Shown: piece after piece, positions 23,952-30,815 of the stretch | How the letters are laid out: every line of letters starts with the position of its first letter | How positions within the stretch are numbered: the first letter of the stretch is position 1 | NCBI GenBank assembly: GCA_045531905.1 | Contig: JAZSEY010000016.1 | Coordinates: 1 to 35,487 of the forward strand | Reading direction: 5' to 3' | From: RGIG6919 sp045531905 | GTDB taxonomy: Bacteria; Bacillota; Clostridia; Lachnospirales; Lachnospiraceae | Length of the DNA: 35,487 bases | Made by a program: the position numbers and the translations under genes | The notes under the pieces: model-generated | Database searches by the model: none | What the model saw: only the letters and a program-made list of their open reading frames with translations | Told to the model about the DNA's origin: nothing

Positions 23952-24248
23952 CTCGTATTACACGAAAAGGACATCCAAGAGGATGTCCTTTTTTCGTGTA
24001 ACGAGGCACATCCGTGCCTCGATGGTTCGAGGTCTCCGCTCCGCTTCGGTCGGCGCAGGGCTGACGTCCACCGGACGTCATGCGCCGTCTCGCGCTCTCA
24101 GATTGCATGAAAAGGACATCCAAGAGGATGTCCTTTTTTCATGCAACGAGGCACATCCGTGCCTCGAAGGTTCGAGGTCTCCGTTCCACTTCGGTCGGCG
24201 CAGGGCTGACGTCCACCGGACGTCATGCAACCTCTCGCGATCTCGTAT
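23940..24248. repeat. Two tandem 145 bp GC-rich repeats after tRNA-Gly copy 2
   Basis: CCGTCTCGCGCTCTC occurs at 23940 (tRNA end) and 24085, with a decayed version near 24231 (CCTCTCGCGATCTC). Each unit holds the same three hairpins as array 1: first type at 23958-24001 and 24103-24146, second type at 24002-24021 and 24147-24166, third type at 24052-24086 and 24197-24228. The outer arms of the first hairpin differ between copies but still pair: TTACACG with CGTGTAA, TTGCATG with CATGCAA. The last unit has a decayed third hairpin edge (TGCAAC for TGCGCC). This fills most of the gap up to the gene at 24313. No protein gene is supported here. Confidence 0.85.
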
Positions 24249-24312
24249 TTGTGACTTTCGTGTTATTGTGATATTATAAGCGTGTGGAAGTATTAATTGT
24301 AGGGGATGTTTT

Positions 24313-24807
24313 ATGGATAAGATGGAGAATAGAAACCCAATTAAGAATTTGGGATATACATTTGTACATTGGTTATTGGTTGTGGTTATCAGTTTTGTTT
24401 CGTTTTGTGTGCAATATTCTTTTTTGATTGATACGGGCGAATCATATTCCAGTTTTATTTTTTCTGGGAATATTTATCGTGTTAATTATGTAGCATTTCC
24501 AATTGGAGTAGCAATATTTTTGTTTGGTTTTTATTTTGTTTGGAAAAAGTTGTTGGTGGAAGATTGGAAGCTGTGTTGTGAACAATCATGGAAGTGGAAA
24601 GCTGCTTATGTGCTTATTGCTAGTGTTGTCTTGTTTGCTATCATTGTGATTGGTGCTCTAGTTGTTTTTTTATACTTAGGTCTTTCCGGAGACATTACTC
24701 CAACATGGACTGTATGTACATGTTTCGCATATCCGATATATGCTGTACTGGTGATAGTTGTGGATTGTTTGAAAAATAGAAAAAGAACTGATTCAGCATT
24801 GTGGTAA
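24313..24807 (+). CDS. Unknown four-helix membrane protein
   Basis: The 164-residue protein starts at an ATG after AGGGGATG and ends at a strong terminator. It has four hydrophobic segments (about 16-38, 58-78, 96-122 and 132-152). The charged loop between segments 2 and 3 reads WKKLLVEDWKLCCEQSWKWK and is rich in Trp, Lys and Cys. No family was recognised. It follows the tRNA-Gly repeat array and converges on the cyclase gene. No function is proposed. Confidence 0.65.
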   Translation: MDKMENRNPIKNLGYTFVHWLLVVVISFVSFCVQYSFLIDTGESYSSFIFSGNIYRVNYVAFPIGVAIFLFGFYFVWKKLLVEDWKLCCEQSWKWKAAYVLIASVVLFAIIVIGALVVFLYLGLSGDITPTWTVCTCFAYPIYAVLVIVVDCLKNRKRTDSALW

Positions 24808-24817
24808 TGTTGCAATG

Positions 24818-24845
24818 AAAAAAGACGCCCGTGGGCGTCTTTTTT
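24818..24845. terminator. Bidirectional terminator between the membrane protein and cyclase genes
   Basis: AAAAAAGACGCCC and GGGCGTCTTTTTT with GT at the tip: a perfect stem with A- and T-runs that can stop transcription from both sides. Confidence 0.93.
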
Positions 24846-24849
24846 ATGT

Positions 24850-27159
24850 TTAGTCTTTCAATACAGATATTCGTTTGTATTTCTTGTTTACATATAGAGC
24901 GGTGTCGGCCTCAGACATAACATCTTCTAATGCGACATCTTCACTACATACAAATTCTGATATACCTACACTGATGTCGATATAATAAGGTTTGCCACAA
25001 GTGGCATTTAGGTTATCTGTATTGGCTTTTAGGTTGCCTTGCAACTTTTCTACAAATCCGTCTTCATCGAGGAATGCAAAGGCAATAAATTCGTCACCGC
25101 CAATACGTCCGATGATGTCATCCTTTCGGAAACTATTACGCAAGATATCGGCGATGGATTGGATGGCAAAGTCGCCATCGCTATGTCCGAATTTATCGTT
25201 CACCAGTTTTAGGTTATCCATGTCTGCATAAACAATGATTGCTTTTTGGCCATCATGTTCTGGTGCATGTGCCAGTTTGTGAATTAATTCCATGAAACCA
25301 CGACGGTTATATAACTTGGTTAATTCGTCAGAGACTGATAATTGATTCAACTGATTGTTCTTATTATGAATCTCTTGTAAACTTAGCATCAACTGGTTCT
25401 GTGTGCTCATCTGTTCTTTGATGAGGTTTAAGAACTTAAATGCGGTACCAAGCTGTAAGTCTGTGGCATATATATGATGGAATTTGGTAATATCAATCTC
25501 GCATACAAAGATACCATGCTGCTGGTCATTTGTGAAAATTGGATTCAAGATAAATGTACATCTACGATTCTTTGGTGTGTATGGATTGTCGAAAATATCA
25601 GTAGATGCAATGTATTGATTATCAAGAACAACCGCCTTCATGTCGTTATCGTACGCTTGAAGAATTAGTTCTTCTGGGATTCGCCAGCTTCCGTCTGCCA
25701 GAGACATTACTTCTTCGTCATATAGGTAAATGTATGAACTGATAAAGGCTAAATCTTCTAGCTTTTCCATGATATTAGAAAAGCAAGTTGCATTGTCTTT
25801 TCCGTAATCCAAGGTATCACGAGCGATATAACTTGCATTCCAAATCTGCACCTGGTAATCACGTTTATCCAAATATCGCATATTAGAGTTGCGAGCGTTC
25901 ACGGCGATGATAATATCATGCATGAGTCTCAAGAAGTTTATCTTCTTTTGATCATCCTCAATTAGTTTTAATGCCAATGTTGAGAAACCGTCCAACATAT
26001 AACTGAATTTGTCAAAAGTAAAATATTGAGTAAAGTCGGAGAATAGGAAATTGTTCAAGACATCCAAAATCTCCATCTTTGGAAACGTTACAGTCTTTGC
26101 GCTGAGTGTTGGTTCCAAAATTGCCATATAAAATGGTCGCATATACTCTAATAATTGCTTGTATATAAAACTGTTTTTGTAATCTTTTAATAATACGTCT
26201 TCAAAATCTGCAACAACATCAGTCAATCGCTTATGTGGATATTGGAAACTTTTAAGTTGATGCGTTGTGCAAAACTCGCCGGACTGGCATCCGCATGAAT
26301 GTCTGACGATAAGTGAAGATTCCAACACGCTTTTGTTGGACTTTCCATTTTTTAAGACATTCATTGCTTCGTATACTGCATGGTATCCAAGATCCGGAAC
26401 AGCAGCAGAAACTGTTGTCAAATTCGGTACCAAAGCAAGTGCTATAGAAGCATCATCAAAACCTGTAATGGCGATATCTTTTCCAATCTCAATACCACGA
26501 CGCTTTAATTCGTTATATCCACCAAGAGCCATCTGGTCATTTGCAAATACAATGGCATCCATGTCTGGATTGCGGTCTAATAACTCGCCTACAATATCCT
26601 CACAGAATTCAGAGAAATTACCGTGTACAATTAAGTCATCAGAAACCTCCATGCCATTTTCCTCTAAGGTTTCTTTGTAGATGTTCAGTCGTTCTACGGC
26701 ATCTGCGTTAAACTGGCGTCCACCCACAAGACCAATTTTCTTTTTGTTGTGTACGTGGATTAAGTGTTCAATGGCTTGCTTTAATCCGGTTTTGCTTTCA
26801 ACATACAAATGGCTGTATCCTGGTACATCAATCTCTAAGACTAAAATAGGAATGTCCTTGAAATTGTCGATGAATGATTTGATGTCTGACTCAGATAAGA
26901 AACTACCGATGGTACCAATAGATACGATTAGTACATCCAAGTTTTTGGGTGATGCATAGTAAAAGACTGAGTTATATTGATTATCATAACGAGCCTTTAC
27001 CGGATCATTGTAAGCAGCGTTAATGTACATACCTGGGAATATATATAAATTAGCGTCTAACTCTTTTACTGCATAATCGACGCCTTTACAAATATCATAA
27101 GCGTAATCATTATCCAAATGACAAATAAATAACCCTACATTAATGCGTCCATTAGTCAT
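24850..27159 (-). CDS. LacI-type sensor domain fused to a GGDEF diguanylate cyclase
   Basis: The 769-residue protein follows AAGGGGG. Residues 1 to about 290 are a LacI/periplasmic-binding type 1 domain (VGLFICHLDNDYAYDICKGV, KIGLVGG, DAIVFANDQMALGG, ITGFDDASIA) without the DNA-binding helix-turn-helix, signal peptide or membrane segment, so it should bind a small ligand in the cytosol. A helical and GAF-like region spans about 300-590, with a coiled segment before the cyclase. The GGDEF domain starts near DELTKLYNRRGF. It has GGDEF at 687-691 and a complete inhibitory site RKDD at 678-681, five residues upstream. It should therefore make c-di-GMP and be inhibited by it. No EAL domain is present. 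The ligand is unknown. Confidence 0.9.
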   Translation of the reverse strand: MTNGRINVGLFICHLDNDYAYDICKGVDYAVKELDANLYIFPGMYINAAYNDPVKARYDNQYNSVFYYASPKNLDVLIVSIGTIGSFLSESDIKSFIDNFKDIPILVLEIDVPGYSHLYVESKTGLKQAIEHLIHVHNKKKIGLVGGRQFNADAVERLNIYKETLEENGMEVSDDLIVHGNFSEFCEDIVGELLDRNPDMDAIVFANDQMALGGYNELKRRGIEIGKDIAITGFDDASIALALVPNLTTVSAAVPDLGYHAVYEAMNVLKNGKSNKSVLESSLIVRHSCGCQSGEFCTTHQLKSFQYPHKRLTDVVADFEDVLLKDYKNSFIYKQLLEYMRPFYMAILEPTLSAKTVTFPKMEILDVLNNFLFSDFTQYFTFDKFSYMLDGFSTLALKLIEDDQKKINFLRLMHDIIIAVNARNSNMRYLDKRDYQVQIWNASYIARDTLDYGKDNATCFSNIMEKLEDLAFISSYIYLYDEEVMSLADGSWRIPEELILQAYDNDMKAVVLDNQYIASTDIFDNPYTPKNRRCTFILNPIFTNDQQHGIFVCEIDITKFHHIYATDLQLGTAFKFLNLIKEQMSTQNQLMLSLQEIHNKNNQLNQLSVSDELTKLYNRRGFMELIHKLAHAPEHDGQKAIIVYADMDNLKLVNDKFGHSDGDFAIQSIADILRNSFRKDDIIGRIGGDEFIAFAFLDEDGFVEKLQGNLKANTDNLNATCGKPYYIDISVGISEFVCSEDVALEDVMSEADTALYVNKKYKRISVLKD

Positions 27160-27262
27160 GGCATTACCCCCTTTTTTAATAGATTATTTTCCTTCTCCCG
27201 AAACATAAAAAACTCTAGAACAATTTTAACATATATCGAGGAAAATAACAATTGGAATTTGC

Positions 27263-27291
27263 TTTACAAAGTATCTAAAATCTCTTATAAT
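27263..27291 (+). promoter_or_regulatory. Promoter of the purM-purN-purD operon
   Basis: TTTACA (27263-27268), a 17-base spacer and TATAAT (27286-27291), about 60 bases before the purM start. No purine riboswitch fold was recognised in the short leader. Confidence 0.8.
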
Positions 27292-27350
27292 GTGGTAGTT
27301 AGACGAAGATATGTCTATATTATGATGAAAAGTTGACGGAGGATGAAAAA

Positions 27351-28376
27351 ATGGATTACAAGAACGCCGGAGTTGATATTGAAGCTGGTTACAAATCAGT
27401 GGAATTGATGAAGGAGCATATTAAGAAAACCATGAGAGAGGAAGTTCTCACAAATATTGGTGGTTTTTCAGGTGCTTTCTCCATGAAGAAGTTTAAAGAT
27501 ATGGAGAATCCAACATTAGTTTCAGGTACAGATGGTGTAGGTACAAAACTCAAACTGGCATTTATCATGGATAAGCATGATACAATTGGTATCGATTGCG
27601 TTGCTATGTGCGTAAATGATATTGCATGTGCAGGTGGTGAACCATTGTTCTTCCTTGATTATATTGCATGCGGAAAGAACTTCCCGGAAAAGATTGCTAC
27701 GATTGTAAGTGGTGTGGCGGATGGTTGTATGCAGTCAGATGCAGCATTAATTGGTGGAGAGACTGCAGAGATGCCGGGCTTCTATCCAGAAGATGAATAC
27801 GATTTAGCAGGATTTGCTGTTGGTGTAGTTGACGAGAAGGATTTGATTACAGGAAAGACAATTAAGCCGGGAGATACATTGATAGGTATCGCTTCTTCAG
27901 GTGTACATAGTAATGGATTTTCATTGGTTAGAAAAGTGTTTGATATGACAAAAGAGTCATTGGATACATATTATGATGAATTAGGAAAGACATTAGGCGA
28001 AGCTTTATTAGCTCCAACTAAGATTTATGTAAAGGCACTTCGTTCTGTGAAGGAAGCTGGTGTTACAATCAAGGGCTGTAGCCATATTACTGGTGGTGGT
28101 TTCTATGAGAATATTCCAAGAATGTTACCGGATGGAGTGAGAGCGGTTGTAAAGAAGGATTCTTACGAAGTACCTGCATTATTTAAGTTGATGGCTGAGA
28201 AGGGGAATATTGCTGAGGAAATGATGTATAACACTTATAACATGGGTGTTGGTATGATGTTAGCAGTTGATTCAGCAGATGTGGATAAGACAATTCAGGC
28301 AATTGAAGCAGCAGGCGAAAAGGCATTTGTTGTTGGTCAGATTGAAGCAGGCGAAAAAGGAGTTACTTTATGCTAA
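27351..28376 (+). CDS. purM: Phosphoribosylformylglycinamidine cyclo-ligase (AIR synthetase)
   Basis: PurM closes the imidazole ring in step five of purine synthesis, using ATP. The ATG at 27351 is 10 bases after GGAGG; an upstream TTG in frame precedes the site. The 341-residue length is standard. Recognisable segments are the N-terminal DYKNAGVDIEAGYKSVE, the phosphate-binding TLVSGTDGVGTKLKLA, the CVNDIACAGGEPLFFLDY core and GGETAEMPGFY, all conserved in PurM. It overlaps purN by 7 bases, so the two are translated together. Confidence 0.98.
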   Translation: MDYKNAGVDIEAGYKSVELMKEHIKKTMREEVLTNIGGFSGAFSMKKFKDMENPTLVSGTDGVGTKLKLAFIMDKHDTIGIDCVAMCVNDIACAGGEPLFFLDYIACGKNFPEKIATIVSGVADGCMQSDAALIGGETAEMPGFYPEDEYDLAGFAVGVVDEKDLITGKTIKPGDTLIGIASSGVHSNGFSLVRKVFDMTKESLDTYYDELGKTLGEALLAPTKIYVKALRSVKEAGVTIKGCSHITGGGFYENIPRMLPDGVRAVVKKDSYEVPALFKLMAEKGNIAEEMMYNTYNMGVGMMLAVDSADVDKTIQAIEAAGEKAFVVGQIEAGEKGVTLC

Positions 28377-28996
28377 GAGTTGCAGTTTTAGTATCCGGTG
28401 GTGGAACTAATTTACAGGCAATCATCGATGGTGTTAAGCAAGGGCTGATACATAATACCGAGATTGTCGGTGTTATCAGTAATAATAAAGGTGTGTATGC
28501 TTTAGAGAGAGCAGCGCAGGCGGGGATTCCGTCATATGTTGTGTCTCCTAAGGATTATGCTGATAGAGCGACCTTTAACCAGGCGTTGTTAGAAAAAGTA
28601 CAGAGTTTGAATGTGGATTTAATCGTGTTGGCAGGATTTTTGGTTACGATTCCTGAGGCGATGATAGATGCATACGAGAATAAGATTATTAATATCCATC
28701 CATCATTGATTCCATCATTTTGTGGCGTGGGATATTATGGCTTGAAGGTGCATGAGGCAGCCTTGGCAAGAGGCGTGAAGGTATCTGGTGCTACCGTACA
28801 TTTTGTGGATAAGGGAACAGATACAGGTCCGATTATCATGCAGAAGGCAGTGGCTGTGCAGGAAGGTGACACAGCAAAAGAATTACAACAACGTATTATG
28901 GAACAGGCAGAGTGGAAACTCTTGCCACAGGTGATTGATATGATAGCAGCAGGTAAAGTGTCTGTTGTAGATGGTAGAACAGTAATTGCAGAGTAA
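28370..28996 (+). CDS. purN: Phosphoribosylglycinamide formyltransferase, folate-dependent
   Basis: PurN transfers a formyl group from 10-formyl-tetrahydrofolate to GAR, step three of purine synthesis. The 208-residue protein shows VSGGGTNLQAIID at the start, the LAGFLVTIPE core and INIHPSLIPSF, which holds the catalytic Asn and His. The Asp motif lies in VDKGTDTGPII. Its ATG lies in the final codons of purM (ATGCTAA) with AAAAAGGAG upstream inside purM. purD follows after 24 bases. Confidence 0.98.
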   Translation: MLRVAVLVSGGGTNLQAIIDGVKQGLIHNTEIVGVISNNKGVYALERAAQAGIPSYVVSPKDYADRATFNQALLEKVQSLNVDLIVLAGFLVTIPEAMIDAYENKIINIHPSLIPSFCGVGYYGLKVHEAALARGVKVSGATVHFVDKGTDTGPIIMQKAVAVQEGDTAKELQQRIMEQAEWKLLPQVIDMIAAGKVSVVDGRTVIAE

Positions 28997-29020
28997 AGGT
29001 ACATTGTAGGAGGAAATGAG

Positions 29021-30292
29021 ATGAAGGTTTTAGTTGTAGGTAGTGGCGGAAGAGAGCATGCCATAGTAACTAGCATTTCAAAGAGTAAACGAGTTTCAAA
29101 AATCTATTGTGCACCGGGTAATGCTGGTATAGCGCAGTTGGCAGAATGTGTAGATATTGGCGTAATGGAGTTTGATAAGTTAGTAGCATTTGCAAAAGAA
29201 AATGCAATCGATTTGACTGTAGTAGCTCCGGATGATCCATTGGTTGCAGGTGCAGTAGATGCATTTGAAAATGCAGGTCTTCGCGCGTTTGGCCCTCGTG
29301 CTAATGCTGCTATTATTGAAGGTTCAAAAGCATTTTCTAAGGATTTGATGAAAAAATATGATATTCCTACAGCTGCATATGAGACATTTGAAGATGCAGA
29401 CGCAGCACTTGCGTATTTAGAGACAGCTGAATTTCCTATTGTATTAAAGGCTGATGGTTTGGCTCTTGGAAAAGGCGTGTTGATTTGCAATACTTTAGAA
29501 GAGGCGAAAGCAGGCGTGAAAGAGATTATGCTGGATAAGCATTTCGGTAGCGCAGGTAACAAGATGGTTATCGAAGAGTTTATGACAGGTCGTGAGGTAT
29601 CTGTGTTGGCATTCTGCGATGGCACACATATTAAGACAATGACTTCTGCACAGGATCATAAGCGTGCAAAGGATGGCGATCAGGGATTAAATACCGGTGG
29701 TATGGGAACATTTTCTCCAAGTCCTTTCTATACTGCAGAGATTGAAGAATTCTGCCAGAAAGAAATCTACGAAAAGACAATGGCGGCCATGAAGGCAGAA
29801 GGCAGAGATTTTGTAGGTGTCTTGTTCACTGGTTTAATGATGACGCCAAAGGGAACAAAGGTATTAGAGTTCAATGCCAGATTTGGTGATCCGGAGACAC
29901 AGGTTGTACTTCCTAGAATGAAGAATGATATCATTGATGTGTTTGAGGCTTGTATTGATGGAACGTTAGATCAGATTGAATTGGAATTTGAAGATAATGC
30001 AGCAGTGTGTGTAGTACTTGCATCTGATGGTTATCCTGTAAGCTATGAAAAGGGATTTGAGATTACCGGTCTTGAAAAGTTTGATGAGGTGGATGACTAT
30101 TACGCATTCCATGCAGGTACAAAACTTCAGGATGGCAAGATAGTGACCAATGGTGGTCGTGTTCTTGGTATTACTGCAAAGGGCAAAGACTTGTTTGAAG
30201 CTCGTGCCAATGCATACAAAGCTACAGAATGGGTAGAATTTGAAAATAAATATATGAGAACTGACATCGGTAAAGCAATTGATGAACAGTAA
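29021..30292 (+). CDS. purD: Phosphoribosylamine--glycine ligase (GAR synthetase)
   Basis: PurD joins glycine to phosphoribosylamine with ATP, step two of the pathway. The 423-residue ATP-grasp protein has the typical start KVLVVGSGGREHAI, the ATP-grasp region from FSKDLMKKYDIPTAAY with VLKADGLALGKGVLI, and the metal-binding end VLEFNARFGDPETQVVLPR. Its site is AGGAGG, 8 bases from the ATG. It is the last gene of the purine operon and is followed by a 12-base stem. Confidence 0.98.
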   Translation: MKVLVVGSGGREHAIVTSISKSKRVSKIYCAPGNAGIAQLAECVDIGVMEFDKLVAFAKENAIDLTVVAPDDPLVAGAVDAFENAGLRAFGPRANAAIIEGSKAFSKDLMKKYDIPTAAYETFEDADAALAYLETAEFPIVLKADGLALGKGVLICNTLEEAKAGVKEIMLDKHFGSAGNKMVIEEFMTGREVSVLAFCDGTHIKTMTSAQDHKRAKDGDQGLNTGGMGTFSPSPFYTAEIEEFCQKEIYEKTMAAMKAEGRDFVGVLFTGLMMTPKGTKVLEFNARFGDPETQVVLPRMKNDIIDVFEACIDGTLDQIELEFEDNAAVCVVLASDGYPVSYEKGFEITGLEKFDEVDDYYAFHAGTKLQDGKIVTNGGRVLGITAKGKDLFEARANAYKATEWVEFENKYMRTDIGKAIDEQ

Positions 30293-30304
30293 TTAAGAAG
30301 AAGT

Positions 30305-30340
30305 AAGCGCAAAGGATAACATCAGTCCTTTGCGCTTTGT
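30305..30340 (+). terminator. Terminator of the purine operon
   Basis: AAGCGCAAAGGA (30305-30316) pairs perfectly with TCCTTTGCGCTT (30326-30337) around a 9-base loop. The following T-run is broken (TTTGTTGTTG), so its efficiency is uncertain. Confidence 0.75.
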
Positions 30341-30353
30341 TGTTGTCTGAGCC

Positions 30354-30396
30354 TTGCAATGTAGGATAGTGTTTGTTATACTGTTGCTATAACAAA
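30354..30396 (+). promoter_or_regulatory. Promoter and palindromic operator of the GntR-clpC operon
   Basis: TTGCAA (30354-30359), a 17-base spacer and TATACT (30377-30382). Over the -10 box and the start of transcription lies the inverted repeat TTTGTTATA-N7-TATAACAAA (30372-30396), with perfect 9-base arms. The placement is what a self-acting GntR repressor would need; the next gene encodes one. Confidence 0.8.
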
Positions 30397-30421
30397 TGAG
30401 TAAATGAAAGAGGGTGACGAT

Positions 30422-30793
30422 ATGCTCATAGAGATTGAATTTAATCAAGAGGAAGCAATTTATATGCAGTTGCGTAATCATATTATAAAAATGATTGCGA
30501 GAAATGAATTGCAAAATGGACAGTCGTTGCCATCTGTCCGCCAATTGGCAAATGAAATAGGCGTCAATATGCACACGGTGAATAAAGCATATAGTATTTT
30601 AAGGCAGGATGGCTTTTTGCAATTAGACAAACACCGTGGGGCGGTCATATGCATTGAATATGACAAACAAACTCATCACAATCAAGCGTATCCCAATATG
30701 GAAATGTTTGTGGCAGAGGCTATTTGTAAGGATATTAGTTTGATGGAATTACAGAGTTTGGTGGAAGATGTATATCGTGGTATGAAGAAATAG
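30422..30793 (+). CDS. GntR-family transcriptional repressor, YtrA subfamily
   Basis: The ATG at 30422 follows AGAGGGTG; an in-frame ATG at 30404 precedes the site. The 123-residue protein has the winged helix-turn-helix of GntR proteins (IYMQLRNHIIKMIARNELQNGQSLPSVRQLANEIGV, written here in pieces: LPSVRQLANEIGVNMHTVNKAY is the recognition part). It is followed by only a short helical tail of about 45 residues, which is the YtrA layout, without a ligand-binding domain. YtrA proteins usually repress their own operon. Here the operon continues into clpC 22 bases later, and a matching palindrome covers the promoter. The signal that releases it is unknown. Confidence 0.92.
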   Translation: MLIEIEFNQEEAIYMQLRNHIIKMIARNELQNGQSLPSVRQLANEIGVNMHTVNKAYSILRQDGFLQLDKHRGAVICIEYDKQTHHNQAYPNMEMFVAEAICKDISLMELQSLVEDVYRGMKK

Positions 30794-30815
30794 ATTAACA
30801 GGAGGACTAGACAAC

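Noticed and set aside
23083..24248. CRISPR array.
   Set aside because: The repeats are 144-145 bp, nearly identical throughout, with no short repeat/unique spacer pattern and no cas genes.
23845..24279. A 144-codon frame and shorter ones over tRNA-Gly copy 2 and the tandem repeats.
   Set aside because: Same reason: repeated tRNA and hairpin sequence gives an open frame by its GC-rich composition. Frames differ between copies.
22973..24312. Integrative element or prophage at tRNA-Gly.
   Set aside because: There are direct repeats of the tRNA end but no integrase, excisionase or phage gene; only the small repeat units and one membrane-protein gene are present, so I list the repeats without calling an island.
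27160..27350. Purine riboswitch before purM.
   Set aside because: The leader is short and does not show the conserved junction sequences of the purine or PRPP riboswitches that I could recognise.
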